In this document: piece by piece, positions 40,360 through 51,015 of the stretch
How positions within the stretch are numbered: position 1 is the first letter of the stretch
Layout of the letters: the number at the start of each line of letters is the position of its first letter
Origin: Ooceraea biroi
Lineage: Eukaryota; Arthropoda; Insecta; Hymenoptera; Formicidae
Direction: 5' to 3'
Assembly: GCF_003672135.1 (NCBI RefSeq)
Contig: NC_039510.1
Location: 7,378,001-7,442,000, forward strand
Length of the DNA stretch: 64,000 bases
Notes under the pieces: model-generated
Database searches by the model: none
The model's input: only the letters and a program-made list of their open reading frames with translations
Told to the model about the DNA's origin: nothing
Program-made: the position numbers and the translations under genes

Positions 40360-40889
40360 GATATTTCGAATGTTACTTAAGAAGTCAATATCTCTTAAAC
40401 GAAGCGTTTGCAAGCATAGGTCCAGAGGACAATTTTGTTTGTTTTGAGGTCCTCAATTCATATTTCAAGTTTGGCGATTTAACCCGGGAGCACCCTGTAT
40501 ATTTGGCACTGGTTACATCGTAGCGCGGACGGACTCCAGAGAGGAAGAGAGCTGTTTTCGCTTCTCCGCTCCTTTTATTATTGCCCCTCCTGTGGAGACT
40601 TGACTGTATCGGATTGGCAACACACAGTGTTATCGTGATGCCTAGTGTTATGGTCTAGCTTCGCAACATCTAGCGCGATAGCGTCTTAAATCGACCAAAT
40701 TTCAACGATTGACTACAGTTCGGCCAGTTCTGAATTTTCTATAATCGTCAATATGAACAAACCTGAGCATGCAAACATATTTGAAATTGTCTGGTAGGCC
40801 TATTCACAATTTGGCCAGTTGCATTTCCTATCGCAAATCTTACAATAAATACATAAAATTTCGCAATTATATAATTTATATTTGTTTGT
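40360..40889. other. Non-coding stretch, no gene seen
   Basis: It contains a TIR-like GAGCACCCTGTATATTTGGC near 40490. Otherwise it is unassigned; it could hold part of the 3' region or LTR of gypsy alpha, but I see no matching partner. Confidence 0.35.
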
Positions 40890-41741
40890 TTACGGTTGAA
40901 TCCAATTTCTCATTTGATCAGGACCGAAGATTCCTGTAAACGGTATGCGAGTGAGTTGGAATCCCTGGATATCGCTGACTACATAGCGGTCTTGGTCCAG
41001 GACTTTTTTTACCACGTATGGTCCCTTAAATTTCGGTATTAATTTCTTGTTTGTGCCGGGAGTTACATCGCGATTAGAAATCATTACATAATCTCCGACC
41101 TGATATTCTATCGCGGCTTTATATTTTTGGTTATACGATTTTTCATTCGCAAGCTGACTTCTTCGAATATTCAAAGAGGCGCCATCACGCAATGCCACTA
41201 GATCTCTTTCGTTTTCTACCTCAGAATCCAAACGAAGGCGCATGTTATCGGTGATTTTGCCTAACTAATTTACGCCAAACAATAATCGACTCGGTGTCTC
41301 GCCGGTGACACGATAAACGGACTTGTTAAGTGCATATTCTACCTCATCCACGATTTTTTTCCATTTCGTTGGGTGGTCTGCCAACTTGGATAGCATAGGG
41401 GAAATCACACGGTTGAAACGTTCGACCTGCCCGTTCGCGCGAGATGTCGCAGTTGCTATTAATACATGCTCAACGGATTGCTCGCTTAAAGAGTCTTTGA
41501 ACATTCCTGCCGTAAAACTTGTTCCTCGATCGCTTATAATTCATCATGGTTTACTGTAATTTCTAAAATACTCCTTCAAACGTTGAATCGCCTTCGCGGA
41601 GGTATCGATTTATATGGATACAATTTTATAAATTTCGTAAATGCATCGATTATGGAGAATATATATTTCATGCCGTTACTTTTGTCCAATGGACCGAAGT
41701 GGTCTATGTGTATGGTGTGAAAAGGTAAATTCTCCTTCTTA
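40890..41741 (-). pseudogene. Gypsy alpha integrase: catalytic core and C-terminal domain
   Basis: The minus strand reads ENLPFHTIHIDHFGPLDKS (core start with the first catalytic Asp), then a middle piece with frame damage, then RANGQVERFNRV with the catalytic Glu (41504-41265), and finally a C-terminal domain with VGDYVMISNRD and FKGPYVVKKVL (41243-40890). The core start touches the gypsy beta insertion at 41746. Upstream parts of the same element resume at 47383, 50960 and beyond. Stops separate the pieces. Confidence 0.75.
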
Positions 41742-41745
41742 ATAC

Positions 41746-42075
41746 TGTTGCGTCCGGGTGAGGATTCCGCTCGGCCCGTACTTGTGATCCGCGCTCGTTA
41801 ACACTTGCGCTCTCGCGTAAATAAAGCTCGTGCGTTCCAAGGAAAGAACTTTATTACAATTGCACTTCGATACAACGCTCGATCACAATATTCTCAATAA
41901 TTGGCCTGAGCTCGCGACACGTCCGGCTGTCACCGTAGCTCAACGTCAACTCGTCAACTCTTCGCTTGTTGATTCCTCTTGGCAACGCGCGTCTTCTTCC
42001 GAGCCGACGATCTCTCAGCCTCTGCCGATCGACGTCGCCCGGTGTACCGCGTGACACACCATCCCGGACACAACA
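41746..42075 (-). repeat. Gypsy beta 3' LTR
   Basis: Plus-strand ends are TGTTGCGTCCGG and GGACACAACA. It carries AATAAA at about 41817. It matches the other LTR with roughly 3-4 percent difference. Confidence 0.92.
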
Positions 42076-42590
42076 CTACCCCCCTTCCTTGTAAGACTGT
42101 TGTCCCGACAGTCCCACAGGGTAGTGTCCTCGGGACCCTTTCACTTGTTCTACCCTGGGCTCCTGCCACAGGTTACCGAACCAGGGTTCCTCCGAGGAAG
42201 CAGCTCCGCGACCGTCTTCCGCTTTTCCGTGACGCTTGTACTCTTCGAATTCTTTCTCTTCAGGCTCGGGGGGGGGGGGGGAACTTGCTGCCGGGGACCC
42301 ACTGCCCTCCGAAGAGGACTCCCGAGCCTCGGCATTCACCCTTTCGCTTCGCGGGAAAACCCCAGTCAAAAACCGCGAGGAAGGCAGGCCTGATGGTCTT
42401 CGCGCGTTGCTTAATTCCATATCTTCCAGCTCCTCCACCAGTCTCAGGACTCTATAAAAGAAAAACAAAAACATAACCAGTAAAAAGTCCTAACAACTAA
42501 ATAGGGTTCTAATAGTACGCCCCCTAAATTGATACGGAACGGGCTCGAGACGGACACAACCACAACCGAAACGTCTTACATATCACGTCA

Positions 42591-43751
42591 CTATAAAACA
42601 TGTCTCACACGATAAGGCGCCAACCTATCCGCATGCACTATTTTTCCCCTATGCCTCGGAGATTTTCTAATATTCAACACTACATCACTCAACTTTTTAA
42701 CGATTTCGTAAGGCCCTTCCCACGCACTCTGCAATTTTGGAGCCCTTCCTATAAGTCGACGGGGATTGTAAAACCAGACTTCTTGTTCTGTTTCAAAGAA
42801 ATCCTTCCTCGCTCGACGATCGTACCAGGCCTTCATATTTCTTGACCTTACTTCGAAGCGTTTTCTAGCAGAATGATGTATCTCATCTAACTTCCCTCTC
42901 AACCTAGCAACATAACTCCTTTCCTCGGCGTCTCCCGAAACGTCCGATGGAGGGCTTCCACGGAGAAGATCCAAGGGTAAACGAAGATTCTGCCCGATAT
43001 ACATCTCCGCAGGAGTCACACCAGTCGCCTCCTGCCTCGAAGACCGATAGGCCAAGAGGAACATGGGGATCCAACGATCCTAATCTCTTTGATTCTCAGC
43101 AATAAACTTCGCAATAAAGATCGTCCGATGCTGACGCTCTACCTGCCCATCTGACTGTGGATGCAAGGGCGTCGTCCTTGTTTTTCTCATGCCGAGCAAT
43201 TTCGACAACTCCGCCATTAATTGCGATTCAAAATTCCTCCCCTGGTCAGTATGAAGTTCCAGGGGAATCCCGTGTCTCGAGAATACCTCCCAGCCGACCA
43301 GCGACTCAGCGACGGTGGACGCCCTTTTGTTCTTCAGAGGGATTGCTTCGGGCCACTTAGTAAAACAATCTACTGCCACCAATAGGTATCTATTTCCTGT
43401 TGCCGAAGTAGGAATTGGGCCCAAGATATCAGTTTGTATCCTCTCAAAGGGGCAACCCACATTATAAACTTGAAGAGGAGACTTTCCCTTTCCTGGTGGA
43501 CCTTTCTTTGAAACGCATGTCTTGCAGGAGGCACACCAATTTTCCACATCTCTCTTACACGTGGCCCAGTAAAAGCCCCTTCTGATCTTGGCGAGAGTCT
43601 TATTTACTCCGAAATGTCCGCCTGTTGGCGAGTCGTGTGCCTCTTCTAGTATATCTTTAATCTTGTCACGAGAGACAATGATCTGTAGAACACTCTTCCT
43701 CTGGCTAGGTGACTCCCACCTCTTGTAGAGAACGCCGTCCCGCACGATCAA
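42591..43751 (-). pseudogene. Gypsy beta integrase
   Basis: The zinc-binding domain has the H-x-H pair region HDSPTGGHFG and the C-x2-C pair CASCKTC. The core shows Asp in QTDILGP, Asp in HTDQGRNF and Glu in GQVERQHRT. The C-terminal domain has VWFYNPRR and WEGPYEIVKKL. One TAG (43082-43080) interrupts an otherwise continuous frame between the core and the C-terminal domain, in the place of a Trp in relatives. It inserts element DNA with a 4-bp duplication, as the flanks of gypsy beta show. Confidence 0.85.
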
Positions 43752-43766
43752 AGCGTCCCACTGAGA

Positions 43767-45794
43767 CTAGTAGATTTTCGTCGACACTTCTCCTGGGGGC
43801 ACATCCTGCCAAACCGGGCGCACCTTGCCGGATTCCTTGGCCCGTAGAAGGATAGAAATCGTCGGATCCCGTAACTGCGCCGAACGCCAGTCTTCCAAGT
43901 CGTCTCGGAAAACAATACGACTAATATTGGCTTCGAGAACCGCCGTCTCCCTGGACTCCACTTTCGCACAATATCGGCAAGCTGATTCTAAACAGGGACG
44001 TCGGAAAAGTCCATCAGCGTTCTCATGGGAATCCCACTTCTGTGAAGAATCTCAAAATCATACTGTTGAAGGCGCTCCAGCCAACGTGCTAGCTGACCCT
44101 CTAGATCTCTGAAAGACAATAACCAACGTAACGAAACATGGTCCGTACGGATAACAAATCTTCGACCGTACAAATAATGATGAAAGAATTTCACGGCCTC
44201 TATTACGGCCAAAAGCTCACGTCGAGTTACACAATAATTCCTTTCCGGTTTACTAAGCACACGGCTAAAATAAGCGATAACCTTCTCGGCGCCGTTCTGC
44301 ACCTGAGAAAGCACCGCACCGATACCGTGGTTCGAAGCGTCAGTGTCAAGAATAAAACTTCCCTCCCCGGAAGGAAAAGACAAAACTGGTGAGGAAACCA
44401 AAGCTTTTTTAAGCAGCTCAAACGCTGCTTGACACTCCGAGGACCACTCAAATTTTCGCGCTTCCTTGGTTCAAAGATATAGTGACTTAGCCAATAATAA
44501 AAAATTCCGAACAAATTTCCTATAATAAGAACAGAATCCTAAAAAACTCCGTATCTGCTTCCTTATTTTTGGAAGAGGCCAATCAACAACCGCGGAAATC
44601 TTTTCGGGATTTGTGGTAACGCCTTCCGCTGACACAAGATGTCCAAAATATTTCACTTCCTTGTTAAGAAAAACACATTTGTTTATTTATTTTTAAATTA
44701 GCATTCCTGAACCTCTGAAAGACCCTCTCTAAATTCAAAATCATTTCTTCAAAATTTTTTCCAAAAATGATTACATCATCTAAATAAACCAAACAAATTT
44801 TAGAAATTAATCTTTTTAATACCTTCTCCATCAACCGCTCGAAGGTAGCAGGGGCGTTACACAACCCAAAAGGCATGACAGTAAATTGCCATAATCCATT
44901 TCCAATAGAAAAAGCAGTTTTCTCTTTATCTCTAGAAGACATTCTTACCTGCCAATAACCACTTTTCAGGTCTAAAGTGGTAAACCAAACATTACCCGCT
45001 AACTGATCTAAAATATCGTCGAACCTTGGTAATGGATACGAATCTTTCCTCGTAACGGCATTTAATTTCCGGAAATCCACACAAAACCTCAATGAGCCGT
45101 CTTTCTTTTTCACAAGGACCGCCGGGGAAGTCCAGGGGCTATTCGATTCCTCTATTACCCCTTCCTTTTTCATATCCTCTATGATGTTGTTCACCTCACC
45201 CCTTAAATGTAAAGGACTTCGTCGAAGAGCTTGTTTAATCGGACGAGGATCAGTTAGCTCTATTTCGTGTTCGATGACATTACATTTACCTGCAACAATC
45301 TTATCGGAAAACACATTCTGATATTTACAAAGAAAAGACGAAAAGGCATCCCTCTGCAAAGAATCCAAATTCGCTGATCCACGCTTAAATATTTCCAGCA
45401 GTGAGGGGGAAAGCTGAGGCGCGCCTCCGCTCCTCGGAGAAAATTCGCTCCGCGAGCAGGCACAGACCACCCCACCATCCCCTCCCTCTATCGGCCGGCC
45501 CAGGGTCCCATCAAGAAAGCCATCGAGAAATCCAGTCTCGGCAAGAAAACCTGCTCCCAGGATGCAATCCTCTTGCATCCGGGTCACGAACATCGGCAAT
45601 GTAACACAAAATCGTCCAAGGGAGACATTCGCACTCACCTTGAACAGCACGGGAACTCGCTCCCCCGTGGAATACCACAAATTACAACAATCGTTAACCT
45701 CCTCTCTTTTTTCCACAAGACCGACAAACTTCCGATTCAGAATAGACACGTCCGAGCCCGTATCAATTTTGAACCTACACGACTTCCCATTCAC
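43767..45794 (-). pseudogene. Gypsy beta protease, reverse transcriptase and RNase H
   Basis: The frame 45794-44664 has a retropepsin active site (KIDTGSDVSIL) followed by reverse transcriptase with FCVDFRKLN, LDLKSGYWQ, MPFGLCNAPATF and the active site YLDDVIIF. A frameshift at about 44665-44690 breaks it. The thumb continues in 44656-44471, and RNase H in 44401-43988 with DTDASNHGIGAVLSQ and RRELLAVIEAVK. A connector with further frame changes reaches the integrase. These enzymes copy the RNA genome to DNA in cytoplasmic particles. Confidence 0.85.
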
Positions 45795-45929
45795 CTTACC
45801 GCAAAAGCAAAAACGATTTTTAATCGATTTAAACTCAACATTGACGCGTCTAACTAAAAAATCCTTACAACCATTCGAGGCCTGCGCCTCACTTGCCGGG
45901 CCGACCCCGCTGAGCTCGGCAAAGCCTAG

Positions 45930-46863
45930 TTTTCCTTAGGTAGGCTCGGGCACTCCGCGCGAAAATGTCCCTTAGCGCCACACTGCCAACACTAATTTCT
46001 CTTTTCTCTTCGTCTTTTCGGGCCTTTTCGCTCTGTTCCTCACGCTGTTCTCTGTGCTATCTCGTTTTTCCCCTCTTATACTCGCTTTTCCCGCGGAGCT
46101 TTCCCCGTTCCCTTCTCTCCTCTTCGCGAAGCTATTCTCACTAATTATCCTCACCGTCTTGGCCCGCTCGACGGCTGCCCTCAACAATGTCACTCCCTCC
46201 AATTGTAGCGTGCGCCGAACGAAGCCGTCTGATAACGTGGCCACAAATTGTGAACACCCGATCTTCTCGCGCACGCTCATCGAGCACTCTGGATAAGCGA
46301 GTTTTGACAATCGCTCAAGATCCGCGCCGAGTGTCGCAAAATCTTCACTGTCTTTCTGTTTACGGTTCGTGAACTGCAGATAATAATCCTGCGCGTAAGC
46401 ACTCTCACCGAACCGTCCCTCCAATTTTGACTTCAGTTCATCGAAGTCAAACGATTCCGGGTTTTCTAACGCACTCAACACTGCACGCGCTCTTCCCTGT
46501 AGACAAGACGCCAAAGCCACCGCTTTTGTCGCGTCCCTCCATCCGTTCGCGCGCGCGACCATCGTAAACTGCGCAAGGAATTCCCTCAGCGGAACCGATC
46601 CGTCGTATGTGTCCGTTTTTAATTTTAACCTGTCAATTTCCGTACGCGCGACCATCCCGGTGACCGCGGTCCTGACCCGCTCCCGACGCGACAGGTAAAT
46701 TATGATTAGAAGCATTAGAATTAGCATTATGACTCAGTTGGTTTAAGCGGCGCTCCATTTGCTGGAAGATCTGATCGCGCTCCGCCAGCCACGTTTCCAT
46801 GCGCTCCTCAAATTTCCGGCGGACCTCCCGCTGCTGTTGCAGTTCCTGCAGCAGTGCCTTCAA
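45930..46863 (-). pseudogene. Gypsy beta Gag with zinc knuckle
   Basis: The N-terminal frame 46863-46633 is a Gln/Arg-rich coiled-coil-like segment. After a frame change, 46660-45972 gives a capsid-like domain with YDGSVPLREFLAQF and SCLQGRARAVL, typical of insect gypsy Gag. A shift near 45995 is needed to reach a CCHC knuckle (CWQCGAKGHFRAEC) at about 45940-45985. Gag packages the RNA; the knuckle binds it. Confidence 0.75.
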
Positions 46864-47048
46864 ATCCTCTGCGTCTGAAACGGCTGGGGCCGGCGTCTGT
46901 CCTGGAGCTGGCGTCTGCCCTCGTGTTCATCGCGACGAGTACACCATTGTCGCCTTCCGTTTTGCACGTTCTCACTGCACGTCTTTAACAGTCCCTCGCG
47001 GATCATTCGCGATCGCTCGTCGATCCGATCCCGGATGAGCCCCAAAAA

Positions 47049-47378
47049 TATTGCGTCCGGGTGAGGATTCCGCTCGGCCCGTACTCGTGATCCGCGCTCG
47101 TTAACACTCGCGCTCTCGCGTAAATAAAGCTCGTGCGTTCCAAGGAAAAAACTTTATTACAATTGCACTCCGATACAACGCTCGAACACAATATTCTCAA
47201 TAATTGGCCTGAGCTCGCGACACGTCCGGCTGTCACCATAGCTCAGCGTCAACTCGTGAACTCTTCGCTTGTTGATTCCTCTTGGCAACGTGCGTCTTCT
47301 TCCGAGCCGACGATCTCTCAGCCTCTGCCGATCGACGTCGCCCGGTGTACCGGGTGACACACCATCCCAGACACAACA
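47049..47378 (-). repeat. Gypsy beta 5' LTR
   Basis: This is the same 330-bp sequence as 41746-42075. The inner terminus has mutated from TG to TA (TATTGCG). The outer end is CAGACACAACA. Confidence 0.92.
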
Positions 47379-47382
47379 ATAC

Positions 47383-47453
47383 TATGCAAATAACCCCTGA
47401 GACTTTCCGTTAGATGGGGAGAATTCTATGCACTTCAAACAGTTATCGATATA
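47383..47453 (-). pseudogene. Gypsy alpha fragment between two insertions
   Basis: This 71-bp piece continues on the minus strand directly into the integrase core at 41741 once gypsy beta is removed. It reads CIEFSPSNGK in one frame, the usual linker between the zinc finger and core of a gypsy integrase. Its right end is the TA at which the palindromic mariner inserted. Confidence 0.65.
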
Positions 47454-47918
47454 CAGGGTGTCCGGCATGAAGCGGACCAACGCTCGTGAGCTGATAGAGC
47501 ACAGTGAACTGAAAAGAAAAGTCCTGTACCACTTTGCAATTTTCGCACTAATTATCGAGTAATTAATTATTAAAAATTATCATATTAAGCCCGCCTACCG
47601 CCAAATAGAAGCGCGCGGGGCTGTAACAAGTTTGTTACAAGCGGCAATGGCGCACAAATGGCAAATGTCATATGGTAACGAAGTATGATCGCGCGATGAG
47701 AGCCGGAGTACGCGCGAGAGCGGCGGGCGGAAGCGACGCGTGATGTTGGGATCGGCGTGATGCTCGTATCAATCGATAATTGTTTCGTGTTTTTAATGAA
47801 ATTATTTTATTTCAAGAAAATGTAGCGGCCCTATCATTCCCCTCACCACCATGCGGTAGATAGCATGGCGCGTTTTTTTAAAGTGGTTTCCCCATTAGGC
47901 CTAATTCACTCTTATTTT

Positions 47919-49143
47919 TTAATGCAACAGTTGTTCGAAATGTTCTCCTCGTTCTTGCAAGTATAATTCTGCTCTATGAATTATGCTACGCGTGGCACGA
48001 TATGCCATTTCCGGCGTGATAGATTCGAAGGCCGCTAAAATCGCTTCGCGTACTTCATCTTCTCTATTATCACGCTAATTCTCAATTAAATTTTTAATGT
48101 AACCCCAAATAAAAAAATCTAACACATTAAGGTCGGGTGACCGTGGCGGCCAAGCAATAGGCCCCCCTCGACCTATACACCTTTCCGGAAAATGCACATT
48201 TAAAAATTGCCTAACCTGACGGGAAAAGTGTGCAGGAGCTCCGTCTAACTGGTAACTCATATCTGCTCGTACGCGAAGAGGGACGTCCGCGAGGAGTAGA
48301 GGTAACTGATTTTGAAGAAAGTCGGCGTATATTTCCCCATTGAGACGTGGCGGGAAAAAATATGGCACAATCTGAAAACCATGCGAAAACATTTAAAGAA
48401 AGCTACAGAAGGAAAATTTTCTAACGCATACGACTACTTACCACTCTGTCCATGATTACTCCTGCCCACACAGTTATAGACCAACGATGTTGAAACGAAG
48501 TTTGGCGAATGGCATGCGGAGTTTTTTCTTGCCACAATAAAAAATTGCGGGAATTAAATATTCCGTTTGGTGTGAACGTCGCCTCGTCCGTCCATAAAAT
48601 TCGGTCGGGAAATAACAAATTCCGCCTACATTGTGCGAGGAACCCTGTTTGCGTTTTGTTTAATTATTATTAATTAATATACCTTGAAAACTATCGCAAC
48701 TATCGAATGAAAATAATTACAATACCTTCACAAAAATAGATGCGTTGTTCTGCATCCCTCGCAAGGAGCTGTTGAACTCGCTGAAAATGATACGGGTGCA
48801 ACGCGTTCTGACGTAAAGTACGGTGCACCACGTATCGCGAGTAACCGAGCGCATGAGCTGCACGGCGCACACTGCTTCCTGGATTTTCTTCGAACATTCG
48901 CAAGATCCTTTCTTCGTCATCGGCACGTATATGTTGTCGTGCATTACACATGTCATTTCTTCGCGGCTGAAGAGATCCTGTTTCTCTCGCACGTTGTACA
49001 CATCGTATACTTGTATTTTTTTATGGATGTCGATCTCGCTCGGGAAATTGCTCCGCATAAATGCGTGCCGCTTCACGAGAATTCTCTTCGGCCATCCCGT
49101 AACAAATAATCATGTCAGTATACTGTTGAGCCATAAACGCCAT
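47919..49143 (-). pseudogene. DD41D transposase, three exons, left arm of the palindrome
   Basis: Exon 1 is 49143-48726, exon 2 is 48644-48442 and exon 3 is 48371-47919. Intron 1 (81 bp) begins GTATTG and ends AAACGCAAACAG. Intron 2 (70 bp) begins GTAAGTAG and ends GGTTTTCAG. Splicing joins the frames exactly across the catalytic domain: LWTDEATF has the first Asp, QLDGAPAH the second and NVLDFFIWG the third, 41 residues after the second. In-frame stops are TAA at 49023-49021 (codon 41) and TAG at 48077-48075. The tail ends HFEQLLH. Intron-bearing transposases of this superfamily are unusual. Confidence 0.8.
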
Positions 49144-49332
49144 CGTAAATTATTAATGAGGACAGGAACACGATGTATCGCGACACGAAACTCTTTCGTA
49201 AACAAGAGAAGAAACAAAGAAATAACAGCGGAATAATTTCCCGAGCGAGATCGACATTCATAAAAAAATACAAGTATACGATGTGTACAACGTGCGAGAG
49301 AAACAGGATCTCTTCAGCCGCGAAGAAATGAC

Positions 49333-50364
49333 ATGTGTAATGCACGACAACATATACGTGCCGATGACGAAGAAAGGATCTTGCGAATGTTCGAAGAAAA
49401 TCCAGGAAGCAGTGTGCGCCGTGCAGCTCATGCGCTCGGTTACTCGCGATACGTGGTGCACCGTACTTTACGTCAGAACGCGTTGCACCCGTATCATTTT
49501 CAGCGAGTTCAACAGCTCCTTGCGAGGGATGCAGAACAACGCATCTATTTTTGTGAAGGTATTGTAATTATTTTCATTCGATAGTTGCGATAGTTTTCAA
49601 GGTATATTAATTAATAATAATTAAACAAAACGCAAACAGGGTTCCTCGCACAATGTAGGCGGAATTTGTTATTTCCCGACCGAATTTTATGGACGGACGA
49701 GGCGACGTTCACACCAAACGGAATATTTAATTCCCGCAATTTTTTATTGTGGCAAGAAAAAACTCCGCATGCCATTCGCCAAACTTCGTTTCAACATCGT
49801 TGGTCTATAACTGTGTGGGCAGGAGTAATCATGGACAGAGTGGTAAGTAGTCGTATGCGTTAGAAAATTTTCCTTCTGTAGCTTTCTTTAAATGTTTTCG
49901 CATGGTTTTCAGATTGTGCCATATTTTTTCCCGCCACGTCTCAATGGGGAAATATACGCCGACTTTCTTCAAAATCAGTTACCTCTACTCCTCGCGGACG
50001 TCCCTCTTCGCGTACGAGCAGATATGAGTTACCAGTTAGACGGAGCTCCTGCACACTTTTCCCGTCAGGTTAGGCAATTTTTAAATGTGCATTTTCCGGA
50101 AAGGTGTATAGGTCGAGGGGGCCTATTGCTTGGCCGCCACGGTCACCCGACCTTAATGTGTTAGATTTTTTTATTTGGGGTTACATTAAAAATTTAATTG
50201 AGAATTAGCGTGATAATAGAGAAGATGAAGTACGCGAAGCGATTTTAGCGGCCTTCGAATCTATCACGCCGGAAATGGCATATCGTGCCACGCGTAGCAT
50301 AATTCATAGAGCAGAATTATACTTGCAAGAACGAGGAGAACATTTCGAACAACTGTTGCATTAA
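49333..50364 (+). pseudogene. DD41D transposase exons, right arm of the palindrome
   Basis: This copy lacks the N-terminal 60-65 codons because the arm begins at 49227. Exon ends and introns (49559-49639 and 49843-49912) correspond exactly to the left arm. It shares the later TAG of the left arm but has one G fewer in the G-run near 50127, which shifts the frame just before the third catalytic Asp. The shared TAG means that this mutation preceded the duplication; the G-run difference followed it. Confidence 0.8.
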
Positions 50365-50834
50365 AAAATAAGAGTGAATTAGGCCTAATGGGGAAACCAC
50401 TTTAAAAAAACGCGCCATGCTATCTACCGCATGGTGGTGAGGGGAATGATAGGGCCGCTACATTTTCTTGAAATAAAATAATTTCATTAAAAACACGAAA
50501 CAATTATCGATTGATACGAGCATCACGCCGATCCCAACATCACGCGTCGCTTCCGCCCGCCGCTCTCGCGCGTACTCCGGCTCTCATCGCGCGATCATAC
50601 TTCGTTACCATATGACATTTGCCATTTGTGCGCCATTGCCGCTTGTAACAAACTTGTTACAGCCCCGCGCGCTTCTATTTGGCGGTAGGCGGGCTTAATA
50701 TGATAATTTTTAATAATTAATTACTCGATAATTAGTGCGAAAATTGCAAAGTGGTACAGGACTTTTCTTTTCAGTTCACTGTGCTCTATCAGCTCACGAG
50801 CGTTGGTCCGCTTCATGCCGGACACCCTGTATGT

Positions 50835-51015
50835 TTCACCTTTTTACTGAAAAGAAGATGTCAGGTTCTTATCTTCGCCAGTGATGATTGTAAGGATAAA
50901 GAAGAGACGTTTAAAATATTTTTCGACCTTAACTGGCCATTTAATGGTAATAATCAATCTCCACTACGTTTCAACCCTTGTTTTGGGTCCTTCTCAAGTG
51001 AGGTACAAATAATCA
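50835..51015 (-). repeat. Possible Penelope-like 3' end relic joined to gypsy alpha
   Basis: On the minus strand, TTGAGAAGGACCCAAAACAA followed by GGGTTGAAACG resembles the Penelope 3' ends at 15028, 32300 and 62083. The adjoining sequence then resumes gypsy alpha. This is a weak match. Confidence 0.35.

Larger units (their letters stand above)
41746..47378 (-). mobile_element. Gypsy beta: full-length LTR retrotransposon with ATAC target duplication
   Basis: Direct LTRs are 41746-42075 and 47049-47378, both 330 bp, differing by about 12 substitutions by eye. The flanks ATAC (41742-41745) and ATAC (47379-47382) are the target duplication. On the minus strand a GGAAGGGGGG polypurine tract lies beside the 3' LTR (42076-42090), and a TTTGGGGCTCATCCGGGAT segment beside the 5' LTR is the likely primer-binding site. 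Gag and pol read leftward with a few lesions. It is inserted in the integrase of gypsy alpha. Confidence 0.92.
47454..50829. mobile_element. 3.4-kb near-perfect palindrome of an intron-containing DD41D mariner
   Basis: The left arm 47454-49056 and right arm 49227-50829 are inverted copies of about 1603 bp each with very few differences by eye. The ends are CAGGGTGTCCGGCATGAAGC and its complement; TA flanks both sides (47452-47453, 50830-50831). The 170-bp centre holds the N-terminal codons of the left-arm transposase and unpaired flank. Each arm carries the same transposase exons. The simplest history is insertion of one element as an inverted duplicate. Confidence 0.9.

Noticed and set aside
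41979..42476. Plus-strand frames over the gypsy beta 3' region
   Set aside because: They lie antisense to the element in GC-rich untranslated and LTR sequence and lack domains.
47022..47048. Assignment of the gypsy beta primer-binding site to a specific tRNA
   Set aside because: The TGG start and conserved segment are visible, but I cannot match the rest to one tRNA 3' end with confidence.
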